64,000 nucleotides of DNA, taken from NCBI GenBank assembly GCA_020622085.1, contig JAHRYM010000001.1:1332608-1396607 (forward strand), given 5' to 3'. Positions 9,204 through 17,873 of the stretch are shown here, in pieces (within the stretch, counting starts at the first letter, position 1; each line of letters opens with the position of its first letter). The position numbers were made by a program, and so were the translations under genes. This DNA is from Paracoccaceae bacterium. GTDB lineage: Bacteria; Pseudomonadota; Alphaproteobacteria; Rhodobacterales; Rhodobacteraceae. The notes under the pieces were generated by a model. The model worked only from the letters and a program-made list of their open reading frames with translations, did not search any database and was not told where the DNA came from.

Positions 9204-10079
9204 TCAGAGCTCCCGCTTGAGGTCGACGATGCGCAGGAAGCCTGCGATGACGATGCCCATGACGACGGTCAGGATCACGCCCACCACCGAGGCCATGGCC
9301 CATTTCAGCGAACCGACCTGTGTCACGATGATGTTGCCCAGCAGGTTCACCTTGCGGCCCGACAGTGCGGCCGAGGTGGCGAATTCGCCCAGCACCATCA
9401 CGCTGACAAAGATCGCGCCGACCACCACGCCCGGAAGCGAAAGCGGAAAGATGATCTTCCAGAAGATCCGCCCGAAGCCGGCGCCAAGGTCGCGTGCGGC
9501 CTCGATGATGTTGCGGTCGATCCGCGCCAGCATGAAGGCGATCGGCCCCACCATGAACACGCAATAGATCTGGGTCATGCCGATCACCACCGACAGTTCG
9601 GTGAACAGCAGCACCTCGATCGGCTGGCTGATGATGTGCAGCTTCATCAGCACGATGTTGATCGCGCCCTCCTTGCCCAGCATCGGCCGCCAGGCCAGCA
9701 CCCGGATCAGGAACGAGGTCCAGAACGGGATGACGCAGATCACCAGCAGCACCGTCGAGACGGTCTTGCTTTTCACCAGCAGCCCGACGAACAGCGCGGT
9801 CGGATAGCCGACGATGAAGGTCGAGGCGAGGATGATCAGCCAGAGCCGGAGCGTCGTCCAGAGCGCGCCGGTATAGGTGTCGGATCCGAAGAACGCCTTC
9901 CAGCTTGCCAGCGTCGGCGTGGGCGAGATGTTGAAGGTGGTCTGCGTCCAGAACGAGACATAGACGATCATCAGGATCGGCAGCACCAGAAACAGCGCCA
10001 TCCACAGGATGCCGGGCGCCAGCAGCAGCCGGGTCGTCATGGATTGCCGTTTGAGCGCGGGGGCTGGCTCGGGCATCAT
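9204..10079 (-). CDS. ABC transporter permease, PotB type
   Basis: A 291-residue permease with six predicted membrane segments and an EAA loop (IIEAARDLGAGFGRIFWKII). It carries the larger periplasmic loop after the first helix seen in PotB/PotH-like proteins. The start overlaps the ATPase stop by 4 bp, giving the order ATPase, PotB, PotC, SDR, SDR, binding protein. Confidence 0.93.
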   Translation of the reverse strand: MMPEPAPALKRQSMTTRLLLAPGILWMALFLVLPILMIVYVSFWTQTTFNISPTPTLASWKAFFGSDTYTGALWTTLRLWLIILASTFIVGYPTALFVGLLVKSKTVSTVLLVICVIPFWTSFLIRVLAWRPMLGKEGAINIVLMKLHIISQPIEVLLFTELSVVIGMTQIYCVFMVGPIAFMLARIDRNIIEAARDLGAGFGRIFWKIIFPLSLPGVVVGAIFVSVMVLGEFATSAALSGRKVNLLGNIIVTQVGSLKWAMASVVGVILTVVMGIVIAGFLRIVDLKREL

Positions 10080-11176
10080 TGCACCTCGCGGCCAAAGACG
10101 ATGGCCTTTTCGGGATTCCAGGAAAGCAGGTATTCCTGCCGCGTCTCGTAGGTTTCCGGGGCGCCGAGGCTCAGGTGGTGTTCCACCTCGACGACATGGC
10201 CCTCGGCATCGAAGAAGCTCATGATCGACGACCCAAGGTATTCCGACGCGATATAGCGCGCCTTCAGGGTCGGCCGGTCGGTGCGGGCCGAAAGCGGCAG
10301 CACCCGCATCCGGTCATAGCGCACGGCATAGACATCGCGCGGCGAACGGGTGGCGACGGGCGCCGGGGCGGTGCCGAAGGCGCCGGTGAAGCTGCCGCCC
10401 GACAGCTTGCCGTCGAACATGTTGAAGCGGTTCAGGAAATGCGCCACATCGGGCGATGCCGGATGGTCGTAGACCTCGGCAGGGGTTCCGGTCTGGATCA
10501 GGCGGCCCCGGTCCAGCACGACAACGCGATCGCCCATCGCCAGCGCCTCGCTTTCCGATCCGGTCACATGCAGGAAGGTCACGCCCAGCCGTTCGCGGAT
10601 CGCGCGCAGTTCGTTGCGCATCCGCCCGCGCAGGTTGGCATCAAGCGCCCCCAGCGGTTCGTCCAGCAGCACCAGCCTGGGCCGCAGCGTCAGCGTCCGC
10701 GCCAGCGCCACGCGTTGCCGCTGCCCGCCCGAGATCTGGTCGACGCCGCGATCCTCCATCCCCGACAGGCCGACCATGTCGATCATCTCGCGGCAGCGGC
10801 GGTCGATGTCGGCGGCCGACAGGCCCGACTTGCCATGCGTCAGGCCGAAGGCCACGTTCTTCATCACCGTCAGGTGCGGGAACAGCGCAAAGTTCTGGAA
10901 CACGAAGCCGATGCCGCGTTCATGCGCCGGCACGTTGGTCACGTCGCGCCCCTGAAAGATCACGCGCCCCGCATCCGGGGTCTCGAACCCCGCGATCACG
11001 CGCAGAAGCGTGGTCTTGCCCGAACCCGACGGGCCGAGGAAGGAAATGTATTCGTTCGCCCCCGCCTCGAGCGTGGCGTTGTCCAGCGCAAGCAGATCGC
11101 CGTAGCGCCTGGTCAGGCCTTCAATTCGAAAGACAGCCGTTTCCACCACCACCTCATCCTCAGGTCCGGGCTGCAT
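10076..11176 (-). CDS. ABC transporter ATP-binding protein, PotA type (first gene of the importer block)
   Basis: A 366-residue PotA-like ATPase: Walker A GPSGSGKTTLLR, signature [15 protein letters not shown], Walker B LVLLDEP, then a TOBE-like domain. A longer frame to 11254 exists, but the promoter at 11226-11254 would start transcription near 11219, after that codon. I therefore choose the ATG at 11176; a GTG a few codons later with a GAGGATGAGG ribosome-binding site is another option. It is the leading gene of the importer block and is probably controlled separately from the pxp/hyu genes upstream. Confidence 0.88.
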   Translation of the reverse strand: MQPGPEDEVVVETAVFRIEGLTRRYGDLLALDNATLEAGANEYISFLGPSGSGKTTLLRVIAGFETPDAGRVIFQGRDVTNVPAHERGIGFVFQNFALFPHLTVMKNVAFGLTHGKSGLSAADIDRRCREMIDMVGLSGMEDRGVDQISGGQRQRVALARTLTLRPRLVLLDEPLGALDANLRGRMRNELRAIRERLGVTFLHVTGSESEALAMGDRVVVLDRGRLIQTGTPAEVYDHPASPDVAHFLNRFNMFDGKLSGGSFTGAFGTAPAPVATRSPRDVYAVRYDRMRVLPLSARTDRPTLKARYIASEYLGSSIMSFFDAEGHVVEVEHHLSLGAPETYETRQEYLLSWNPEKAIVFGREVQ

Positions 11177-11225
11177 CGGCAAGCCCGAGATTTCGCAAAC
11201 CGCCCGCTCGCAAATTGCACTTCGT

Positions 11226-11242
11226 ATAACAGATATAGTTAT
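11226..11242. promoter_or_regulatory. Dyad overlapping the -10 region, candidate operator
   Basis: ATAAC, seven bases, GTTAT: a perfect 5-bp dyad covering the -10 box and part of the spacer, where a bound repressor would block polymerase. A second dyad (ATGCA, three bases, TGCAT) lies at 11364-11376. The double-HTH GntR protein encoded just upstream is the obvious candidate; no binding is shown by sequence alone. Confidence 0.4.
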
Positions 11243-11254
11243 TGCATCTGTCAA
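11226..11254 (-). promoter_or_regulatory. Sigma70-type promoter for the importer genes
   Basis: Read on the minus strand, TTGACA (11249-11254) is followed after exactly 17 bases by TGTTAT (11226-11231). The surrounding 120 bases are unusually A/T-rich for this window. The predicted transcript start lies about 43 bases before the ATG at 11176. Confidence 0.65.
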
Positions 11255-11378
11255 CAGCTAAACAGGCAGAGGTTTCGACATTAAAATCGGCCAGAAAGCG
11301 GCATTAAGCCTATAAACCCGACATATACCTCGCCGCTAAAGCACTCCTACTAATGAACATTGGATGCAATATGCATTG

Positions 11379-12362
11379 TTATTGGGAGATCAAATAGGGT
11401 GCAAACCCACCCGTGACGCTGACCACCGCGACGATCTTCATTCGTGCCAGATAGCGCCGCTCAATGATCGACAGATAATCGCGCAGATATTCTGCCGCCG
11501 AATCAATGGGATGCAGTGCGATTAACTGAAACAGCGTCTGGTATTGGTCGATACTTGTCTCATCACGCGGCAGACCCAGCACCGACAGGGCCCGGTTGAC
11601 CGCAGACAACAGCAGCCGGTTGCTGCGGATCAGATCGACCAGTTCCGTGTTCGGTGCCCGCGCAATGCAGAGTTCAAGAAGCGCCTCGCTCAGATACTCC
11701 GGGGTCAGTGTCGGGTCCGAACCGATCCGGGCCTGCAGCGCCTCGACCTCGGGATACTGGATATGGGGTGCGGCCAGGCGCAATGCCGCCGGCTCCAGGA
11801 TGCTGCGCAGCTCGAATTTCTCGCGCAGCGTGCGCGCCGTCAGCGGGCCGGCGATCCAGTGGGAACTGGTGTTCTTGCGAATCAGCCCGCGTTCCTGCAA
11901 CCGCGCCATCACATCGCGCACGACTGTGCGGCTGACACCCAGGTATTCGGCAAGCTCGGTTTCAACGATCCTGAACTCGCCGAAGATCTGGCACTGGGCG
12001 ACCTGCTTTTCCACATGGTCGTAGACATGCAGCCACGTGCCCCGAGTCTGAAGCGCATCGTCCACGTCCCTGGGGATATCAAGCTGCAGGTCACGGATAT
12101 CATGGCGGATCGGGGTAACGGTTTGCTGCCCGCTGCCCACAAGATAGCCGCGACCGTCGAAGCGGTGGATCAGCCCTTCATCCAGAAGCTGGCGCAGGGC
12201 TGATTGCACCGGCACGCGGCTGGTCTGCATGACCGCCGCGATCGGACCTTCCAGAAGCACGAGCCCCTGCGGCAGGTTACCGTTGCGGATGTTGTCGCGC
12301 AGCACCCGTGTCACCAGTTCATAGCGCGGTTCCTGCGCCAGCGGATTGGCTGAACGGATCAT
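11379..12362 (-). CDS. GntR-type regulator with two winged-helix domains and an FCD-like domain
   Basis: A 327-residue transcription factor. Residues about 15-76 form one GntR winged helix (LRQLLDEGLIHRFDGRGYLV). Residues about 110-180 form a second (LAEYLGVSRTVVRDVMARLQ, then ERGLIRKN). An alpha-helical FCD-like ligand domain follows (LREKFELRSILEPAALRLAA). Usual FadR-type members have one HTH and about 230-250 residues, so this is a tandem version. It overlaps the upstream binding-protein paralogue by 4 bp, so the two proteins are made together. It probably controls the promoter just downstream at 11226-11254. Confidence 0.85.
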   Translation of the reverse strand: MIRSANPLAQEPRYELVTRVLRDNIRNGNLPQGLVLLEGPIAAVMQTSRVPVQSALRQLLDEGLIHRFDGRGYLVGSGQQTVTPIRHDIRDLQLDIPRDVDDALQTRGTWLHVYDHVEKQVAQCQIFGEFRIVETELAEYLGVSRTVVRDVMARLQERGLIRKNTSSHWIAGPLTARTLREKFELRSILEPAALRLAAPHIQYPEVEALQARIGSDPTLTPEYLSEALLELCIARAPNTELVDLIRSNRLLLSAVNRALSVLGLPRDETSIDQYQTLFQLIALHPIDSAAEYLRDYLSIIERRYLARMKIVAVVSVTGGFAPYLISQ

Positions 12363-13591
12363 GCCGCCACCCCATCGCGGACACGCCGCACGAAGCGGTC
12401 CCAGGCGCGGGCGGCATAGTTGTATTCGTCCATCACCGTGTTCCAGATCAGGATCCGGCGGGCGCGCTCGGCATGGGTGCCGCCCGAACGGCGCCCCCCT
12501 GCCCGAACGACGATATTGCCGTAAGGCCCGGCCAGATCGCGCGCGGCGGCGGCACCGTCATACCAGTAGGCCCATTCCTCGGGGGCAAGATGTTCGCGGG
12601 CGCGCACCGGATTCGAGATGTAATAGCCCTGACGCGCCATCACCGCGCCGGCATATCCCGAGAGCCACCAGTTGAGATATTCGTAGGCCATGTCCAGCTC
12701 GGCCCCGCGCGTATGGCGCGACAGGCTTGCCCCGCCATGCCAGGCACGGTAGCCCTCTGCCGGGGCTGCCTCAAGAAAATAGTCGTGGCCCGGCTCGAAC
12801 TGGCCGTAAACTGGCGACCACATGCTTTGCACCGCGACCGAGCTGCCGTTGACCAGGCTCGCCGCCTCTTCGCCATCGCGCCAGGTATCGCAGAAATATC
12901 CCTGCGCCCGCCGGTCCTCGAGCAGGTTCATCAGGGCGGTGATTTCCGCGATCGTCATGTTGGCAATGTCGGCAAACTGTAATTCACCCGCGGCTTCCGC
13001 CGCGAGCGCGGCGTCGAAGATGCCGATCGCCGGCTCGTCCACCAGCGCGATCCGGCCCCTTGCGCGGCCGTCAAGCAGCCAGGACCAGCTTGGCCGAACG
13101 TCGGGGCCAAGGCCGAAGACCCGCGTATCATAGCCGAAACTGTCCATGTTGTAGATCGTGGGAAGCATCGAGATGTGGCGCGAGGGTTTCGGCCCCAGGA
13201 AACCGCCCGGCTGGACATAGAGCTTCTTCACCGGCGCATCGCCATGCCCGCGTGAGGCGTATTTGCTGATTCCGCCCTGCTTGGCCAGGTCGCTGATATT
13301 GTCCCATTCGGCGATGCGGTTGATGTCGATCGGCTGCAGCGCGCCCCAGAACCAGACGATATCGAGATTGTGGAAGCACTGTTCATAGACGTCGTATCCC
13401 TCCGGCTCCATCGCGGCGACGCGCTGGCAGGTGGGAAACTCCAGAAGCTCGAAATCGACCGCAAAGCCCAGGTCGGCCTCGGCCTGTTCGCGGATCGGCG
13501 CCAGAAGCGAGATCGACGTGCCGCGGACCCGCAGCCGCCTGCGCGGCAGCTGGGGGGGGGCGCTGAGGTGGGTCGCAGGTTCGGCGTTCAT
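12359..13591 (-). CDS. Solute-binding-protein paralogue without an export signal
   Basis: About 410 residues, clearly related to the exported PotD-type protein at 5600-6823. Both share the same late motifs, for example YNMDSFGYD against YNFDSIGFR, and end in a W-MDEYNYAARAWDRF or W-DEYDLLMAKWDEF pattern. The N terminus (MNAEPATHLSAPPQLPRRRL) goes straight into the mature fold and has no hydrophobic signal or Tat motif. An alternative TTG start at 13663 only adds an Arg-rich stretch. The protein should therefore stay in the cytoplasm. It is coupled by a 4-bp overlap to the GntR regulator, which suggests an intracellular ligand sensor or buffer. A mislocated start is the main alternative. Confidence 0.75.
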   Translation of the reverse strand: MNAEPATHLSAPPQLPRRRLRVRGTSISLLAPIREQAEADLGFAVDFELLEFPTCQRVAAMEPEGYDVYEQCFHNLDIVWFWGALQPIDINRIAEWDNISDLAKQGGISKYASRGHGDAPVKKLYVQPGGFLGPKPSRHISMLPTIYNMDSFGYDTRVFGLGPDVRPSWSWLLDGRARGRIALVDEPAIGIFDAALAAEAAGELQFADIANMTIAEITALMNLLEDRRAQGYFCDTWRDGEEAASLVNGSSVAVQSMWSPVYGQFEPGHDYFLEAAPAEGYRAWHGGASLSRHTRGAELDMAYEYLNWWLSGYAGAVMARQGYYISNPVRAREHLAPEEWAYWYDGAAAARDLAGPYGNIVVRAGGRRSGGTHAERARRILIWNTVMDEYNYAARAWDRFVRRVRDGVAA

Positions 13592-13655
13592 CGCTTCCAC
13601 GGTCTTTTCGTCTTGCGCGCGGGGCTTCCGCCTCGCGCAGGGTTCGCGCCGGGCT

Positions 13656-14627
13656 TCAGCCAAGCGTCCGGTTGATTTCGTCCATCACCGCCTTGCGGTC
13701 ACGGCGCGCGGCCAGCGCCTCGGGCATCGTCACCTTGACGAAGCGCGTGGGGGTGTGGGGCTGCAACTGGCCGATCAGGTCCATGTCGGCCGAAATCACG
13801 GTGCCGATCATGCAATATCCCCCGCCGGACACCGCATCGCGGTGCAGGACGATGGGCTCGGTCCCGCTGGGCACCTGGACCGAGCCGTAGGGATAGCAGG
13901 CATCGACGATGTTTGACGGATCAGACCCGGCGCCGAAGGGCTGTTCCTGCGGCACGAAATCCAGCGGTCGCCCGGCCTTGAAACGGTAGCCGATCCGGTC
14001 CGCCTCGGGCGCGACCTTCCAGGTGTCCTCGAAGAACCGCTCTCCGGCGGCTTCGGTGATCCGGTGCCAGTAAAGCCCCGGCAGCATCCGCAATTCGGCG
14101 GGCTGGCCGGGCTTGCGGCGCAACCGCTCGGGCAGGCTGCGCCCCTCGGCGGCCCCCTGCCCCGCGCCGATCGAAAGCATATCGCCCTCGGCCAGCTTGC
14201 GTCCCTCAAGCCCGCCCAGGGTGCCCAGCGTGTAGGTCGAGCGTGATCCCAGCACCACCGGCACGTCGATCCCGCCCGAGATGGCGACATAGGCGCGCGC
14301 ACCCGCCTTGAGGAAACCGAAACTCAGCACCTGGCCCTTGCGGACCCGGAACGAGGTCCAGCCCGGCTGTTCGACCCCGTCCACCTTCGGCGCCATCGCC
14401 GCCCCGGTGACGGCGACCGTCGCATCCTGTTCGAAGGCCAGTTCCGGCCCGGTAAAGACCGCCTCCAGCACTGCGGCCCCGGCGGGATTGCCCACCAGCA
14501 GGTTCGCTGCCGCCAGCGACAGCAGGTCCATCCCCCCCGAGGTGGGGATGCCGATGTGGTAATACCCGGGGCGGCCCAGATCCTGAACCGTCGTCGACAG
14601 GCCCGGCTTGATCACCTTAACGGCCAT
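13656..14627 (-). CDS. pxpC: Carboxyltransferase half / 5-oxoprolinase subunit C (KipA-like)
   Basis: A 323-residue KipA/PxpC family protein, recognisable from VIKPGLSTTVQDLGRPGYYH at its start. This fold makes up the second half of the carboxyltransferase domain of urea carboxylase and is subunit C of the bacterial PxpABC 5-oxoprolinase. The ATG chosen lies 11 bp inside the end of pxpB, the normal arrangement. With pxpB, the biotin carboxylase and the carrier it makes a full set for biotin-dependent carboxylation of an amide nitrogen. Confidence 0.88.
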   Translation of the reverse strand: MAVKVIKPGLSTTVQDLGRPGYYHIGIPTSGGMDLLSLAAANLLVGNPAGAAVLEAVFTGPELAFEQDATVAVTGAAMAPKVDGVEQPGWTSFRVRKGQVLSFGFLKAGARAYVAISGGIDVPVVLGSRSTYTLGTLGGLEGRKLAEGDMLSIGAGQGAAEGRSLPERLRRKPGQPAELRMLPGLYWHRITEAAGERFFEDTWKVAPEADRIGYRFKAGRPLDFVPQEQPFGAGSDPSNIVDACYPYGSVQVPSGTEPIVLHRDAVSGGGYCMIGTVISADMDLIGQLQPHTPTRFVKVTMPEALAARRDRKAVMDEINRTLG

Positions 14628-15492
14628 TGAGCGCCTCCATGACCCTTGCGTTGGTTCCGTCGATGTCGCGGTGGAAATCCGCAAGCGAAAAGGTCACCGG
14701 CGCCATGCGCGGCGACCAGCGGCCCGCATCGACCTCGGCCACGATATGGTCGTATTCGGCCCGCGTGACCGGCTTCCACTTGACGATGTCGCCCGGCTTG
14801 AACAGGCACATGAAATCCCGCAGGTAGGGCGTTTCCTGCCGGGGATCGTAGATCGGCATCGGCGTGATGCCGAACATCTGGTAGCCCCCCGCGCCGCGCA
14901 CCGAATAGATGCAGGCAAAGCAGCCGCCATGGCCCACCGTCAGGCGTGGCGTGTCGGTGCGCGGGCGCAGGTATTTCGGCGACTGGATCTGCCGCGCGCG
15001 ATCGACCATCTGGTAAAGGAACGGCAGCCCCGCCACGAAGCCGACCATCGACACGAACCACGGCGCGCCCGAATGCGCCCTGATGAAGCCGTCGATGCCG
15101 TCAAGGTTGTTGATCCGCGCGGTATATTCGATGTCGGTCGAAGTCGGATCCTGGTGGCGCTCGCGGAAGCGCTGGCCGGTCTCGTGCGTCCAGGGATCGT
15201 TGTAAAGGACCGGCACCTCGATGATCCGGGTATCAAGCACCGAGGGCGCCGAACCGGCCGCCGCCTCCAGCGCCTGCAACTCGCGCAGCATATCGTCGGG
15301 CGCGATGATGTCGGGATCAAAGCGCACCTGGAACGAGGCATTGGCCGGGCAGATCTCGGTCACGCCGGCGATCCGGGCCTCGCGCAGGGCATTGGTGATG
15401 GACAGCCCCTTGAAGAAGGCTTCGAGCGACATTTCCGCGCCACATTCCACGAAGATGTGTTCGTCGCCGCCGAAGGAATACCGGGTCGTCAT
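14617..15492 (-). CDS. pxpB: Carboxyltransferase half / 5-oxoprolinase subunit B (KipI-like, urea-carboxylase type)
   Basis: A 291-residue KipI/PxpB family protein, longer than typical KipI (about 220-240). Residues about 115-220 (IEYTARINNLDGIDGFI, then GGCFACIYSVRGAGGYQMFG) resemble what I remember of the KipI part of urea carboxylase ([31 protein letters not shown]). That points to a carboxyltransferase subunit more than to a simple regulator. Its start overlaps the biotin carboxylase stop by 4 bp. The name pxpB follows common annotation; the true substrate may not be 5-oxoproline. Confidence 0.85.
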   Translation of the reverse strand: MTTRYSFGGDEHIFVECGAEMSLEAFFKGLSITNALREARIAGVTEICPANASFQVRFDPDIIAPDDMLRELQALEAAAGSAPSVLDTRIIEVPVLYNDPWTHETGQRFRERHQDPTSTDIEYTARINNLDGIDGFIRAHSGAPWFVSMVGFVAGLPFLYQMVDRARQIQSPKYLRPRTDTPRLTVGHGGCFACIYSVRGAGGYQMFGITPMPIYDPRQETPYLRDFMCLFKPGDIVKWKPVTRAEYDHIVAEVDAGRWSPRMAPVTFSLADFHRDIDGTNARVMEALNGR

Positions 15493-16871
15493 TCGCTTGC
15501 CTCCCTTGCACCCAGAAGATGCGCGTTGCCCTCCAGCCAGGGTTCCAGCCAGCGCGTGTGGAACGCGGCCTGCGCAACGGCACTGTCGCGCACCAGAAGC
15601 TGGTGCAGCGGCTTCGTCGTCGGCAGGCCTCCGACCTGCAGTTCGTCCAGCGCGCGGGCCATGCGCCGCAGCGCGGCGGGCCTGTCCTCGTCCCAGACGA
15701 TCAGCTTGCCCAGAAGCGAATCGTAGAACGGCGGCACGGTGTAGCCCTGATAGAGCATCGTGTCGAAGCGCACGCCCGCCCCGCCCGGGACCACAAGCCC
15801 GCTGATGGTGCCGGGCCCCGGCTGGAAGTTGCGGGAAGGATCCTCGGCGCAGATCCGCACTTCGATCGCGTGGCCCTTCATGGCGATGTCGGCCTGCGCA
15901 AACCGGAGCTTCTCGCCACCCGCGATGCGGATCATTTCCCGCACCAGATCGACCCCGGTGATCATTTCCGTCACCGGATGCTCGACCTGGATCCGGGTGT
16001 TCATCTCGATGAAATAGAAATGCCCCGTGGCATCGTCGAACAGGTATTCCAGCGTTCCCGCGCCGCGGTATCCGACCGATTCCGCCAGCGCGACGGCCGA
16101 ACGGCAGAGGGTTTCGCGCATCCCGGGCGGCAGCGCCGGCGATGGCGCCTCTTCCCAGACCTTCTGGCGCCGGCGTTGCAGCGAACATTCCCGCTCGAAC
16201 AGGTGGATTGCCCGCTCGCCATCGCCAAGGATCTGAACCTCGACATGCCGGGCCTGGCCGATCACTTTTTCCAGATAAAGCCCGCCATCGGCAAAGGCCG
16301 CCCGCGCCTCGGCGCTGGCCTGCGGCACCATCCGCTCGAACTCCGCGATGTCGTGCACGATACGGATGCCGCGCCCGCCCCCGCCTGCCGCAGCCTTGAT
16401 CATCAGCGGAAAACCGATGGCCAGCGCCACCGCACGCGCCTGTTCGGGGTCGTCGATGCGGCCCGCCGATCCCGGCACCACCGGCACCCCCGCCGCCTCG
16501 GCCGCGATGCGGGCCGCGACCTTGTCGCCCATCACCCGGATGGTGTCGCCCCGGGGCCCGACCCAGACCAGCCCCGCCGCCTCGACCGCATCGGCGAATT
16601 CGGCATTCTCGGCCAGGAAACCATAGCCGGGGTGGATGGCATCGGCGCCGGTGTCGCGCGCCGCCGCCAGCACGGCGGCGATGTTGAGATAGGATTTCGA
16701 CGCGGCCGGCGGGCCGATGTTCACCGCTTCGTCCGCCATCCGCACCGCAAGGCTGTCGGCATCGGCAAGGCTGTGCACCGCAACCGTCCTGATCCCGAGT
16801 TCCCGGGCCGCGCGGATGATGCGCACCGCGATTTCGCCGCGATTGGCGACCAGAAGCTTGCGGATCGCCAT
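15489..16871 (-). CDS. Biotin carboxylase (AccC-like) of an amide-carboxylating complex
   Basis: A 460-residue biotin carboxylase. It begins MAIRKLLVANRGEIAVRIIR. The ATP-grasp Gly-rich loop is AAAGGGGRGIR, the EMN motif is in FIEMNTRIQVEHPVTEMITG, and the C-terminal biotin carboxylase domain is complete. It carboxylates carrier-bound biotin with ATP and bicarbonate. The partners here are a short carrier gene just upstream (4-base gap) and PxpB/PxpC, not AccA/AccD. It should therefore serve the amide pathway and not fatty acid synthesis. Confidence 0.92.
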   Translation of the reverse strand: MAIRKLLVANRGEIAVRIIRAARELGIRTVAVHSLADADSLAVRMADEAVNIGPPAASKSYLNIAAVLAAARDTGADAIHPGYGFLAENAEFADAVEAAGLVWVGPRGDTIRVMGDKVAARIAAEAAGVPVVPGSAGRIDDPEQARAVALAIGFPLMIKAAAGGGGRGIRIVHDIAEFERMVPQASAEARAAFADGGLYLEKVIGQARHVEVQILGDGERAIHLFERECSLQRRRQKVWEEAPSPALPPGMRETLCRSAVALAESVGYRGAGTLEYLFDDATGHFYFIEMNTRIQVEHPVTEMITGVDLVREMIRIAGGEKLRFAQADIAMKGHAIEVRICAEDPSRNFQPGPGTISGLVVPGGAGVRFDTMLYQGYTVPPFYDSLLGKLIVWDEDRPAALRRMARALDELQVGGLPTTKPLHQLLVRDSAVAQAAFHTRWLEPWLEGNAHLLGAREASE

Positions 16872-16875
16872 GGCC

Positions 16876-17112
16876 TCAGTCCAGCTCGGCCAGAACCTGG
16901 CCCGCCATCACCGGCTCCTCGTCGTCGGCGGGAAAGGCGGTGATCGTGCCGGCGGCATCGGCCAGCACCTCGTGGAAGGATTTCATCACCTCGATCAGCC
17001 CGATGACATCGCCCACCGCGACCGCATCGCCCAGGTTCTTGAACGCCGGCTGATCGGGCGCGGGCCGGCGATAGAAGGTGCCGGGCAAGGGAGACAGGAT
17101 TTCCTTGGCCAT
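16876..17112 (-). CDS. Short biotin carboxyl carrier protein
   Basis: A 78-residue biotinyl domain only, without the N-terminal region of AccB (about 150 residues). The modified Lys is Lys44 in EVMKSF; most carriers have MKM, so the Met after Lys is a Ser here. It carries carboxybiotin from the biotin carboxylase to the PxpB/PxpC carboxyltransferase. A start further upstream is possible in frame but would overlap pxpA. Confidence 0.88.
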   Translation of the reverse strand: MAKEILSPLPGTFYRRPAPDQPAFKNLGDAVAVGDVIGLIEVMKSFHEVLADAAGTITAFPADDEEPVMAGQVLAELD

Positions 17113-17141
17113 GGAGTGAAGTCCTTTCGCTGGCATGTGGG

Positions 17142-17858
17142 TCAGGCAGAGGCGACGGCGGCGCGGACCGCCTGCGCCACCGCAACGGCATTGGGCGTGT
17201 CGGAATGAACACAGATCGCATCGGCGCGCACGGCGACATCCTTGCCGCCAAGGCTGCGGGTCTTGCCTTCGCGGATCGCGCGGAGACAAGCGTCGGCGGC
17301 CCTGCCCGGATCGGTGGGCGCATGTTCGCGGGTGATGATCAGGCCGCCGTCGTCGTTGTAGTCGAGATCGGCGTAGAATTCCGACACGAAGCCATGGCCC
17401 CGCGCGGCATAGACGGTTTCGTGCAGCGTGCCGGCCATGCCGTAAAGCGGCACTCCGAAGACATCGGCGGCATCGCAGACGGCATGGGCGATCTCTTCCA
17501 TGCGGGCCGCCATCCCGTAAAGCGACCCGTGCGGCTTGATGTGGTTCAGCGCCACGCCCTCGGCCCGCAGGAAGCCCGCCAGCGCACCGACCTGGTAGAT
17601 GATGCAGTTGGCCAGTTCCTCGCGCCCGATCTTCATCTCGCGCCGGCCAAAGCCCTGCAGGTCGGGCAGCGAGGGATGTGCGCCGACCTTCACGCCGTGG
17701 TGCCTGGCCAGTTGCACGGTCCGGCGCATATGGTTGAAATCGGATGCATGGAACCCGCAGGCCACATTGGCCGCATCGATCAGCGGCATGAGCCCCTCAT
17801 CATCGCCGATCCGGTAAAGCCCGAAGCCCTCGCCCATGTCGCAGTTGATGATGGTCAT
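17142..17858 (-). CDS. pxpA: LamB/YcsF family 5-oxoprolinase subunit A
   Basis: A 238-residue protein of the LamB/YcsF family, recognisable from INCDMGEGFGLY at the N terminus, ANVACGFHASD and HIKPHGSLYG. In the PxpABC enzyme the A subunit acts with B and C to open 5-oxoproline using ATP. Length is typical (about 240-255). It lies between hyuA and the biotin carrier gene, which ties the oxoprolinase and the biotin parts into one transcript. Confidence 0.92.
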   Translation of the reverse strand: MTIINCDMGEGFGLYRIGDDEGLMPLIDAANVACGFHASDFNHMRRTVQLARHHGVKVGAHPSLPDLQGFGRREMKIGREELANCIIYQVGALAGFLRAEGVALNHIKPHGSLYGMAARMEEIAHAVCDAADVFGVPLYGMAGTLHETVYAARGHGFVSEFYADLDYNDDGGLIITREHAPTDPGRAADACLRAIREGKTRSLGGKDVAVRADAICVHSDTPNAVAVAQAVRAAVASA

Positions 17859-17873
17859 GCCGCCGCTCCCTTC

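Noticed and set aside
8478-10151. A 557-codon plus-strand frame opposite the two permease genes
   Set aside because: Composition is almost all charged residues with many His, Asp and Gln, typical of the antisense of membrane proteins. No motif and no ribosome-binding site.
15489-17112. accB-accC of fatty acid synthesis
   Set aside because: The carrier lacks the AccB N-terminal part and has MKS, and the genes are locked between pxpA and pxpB.
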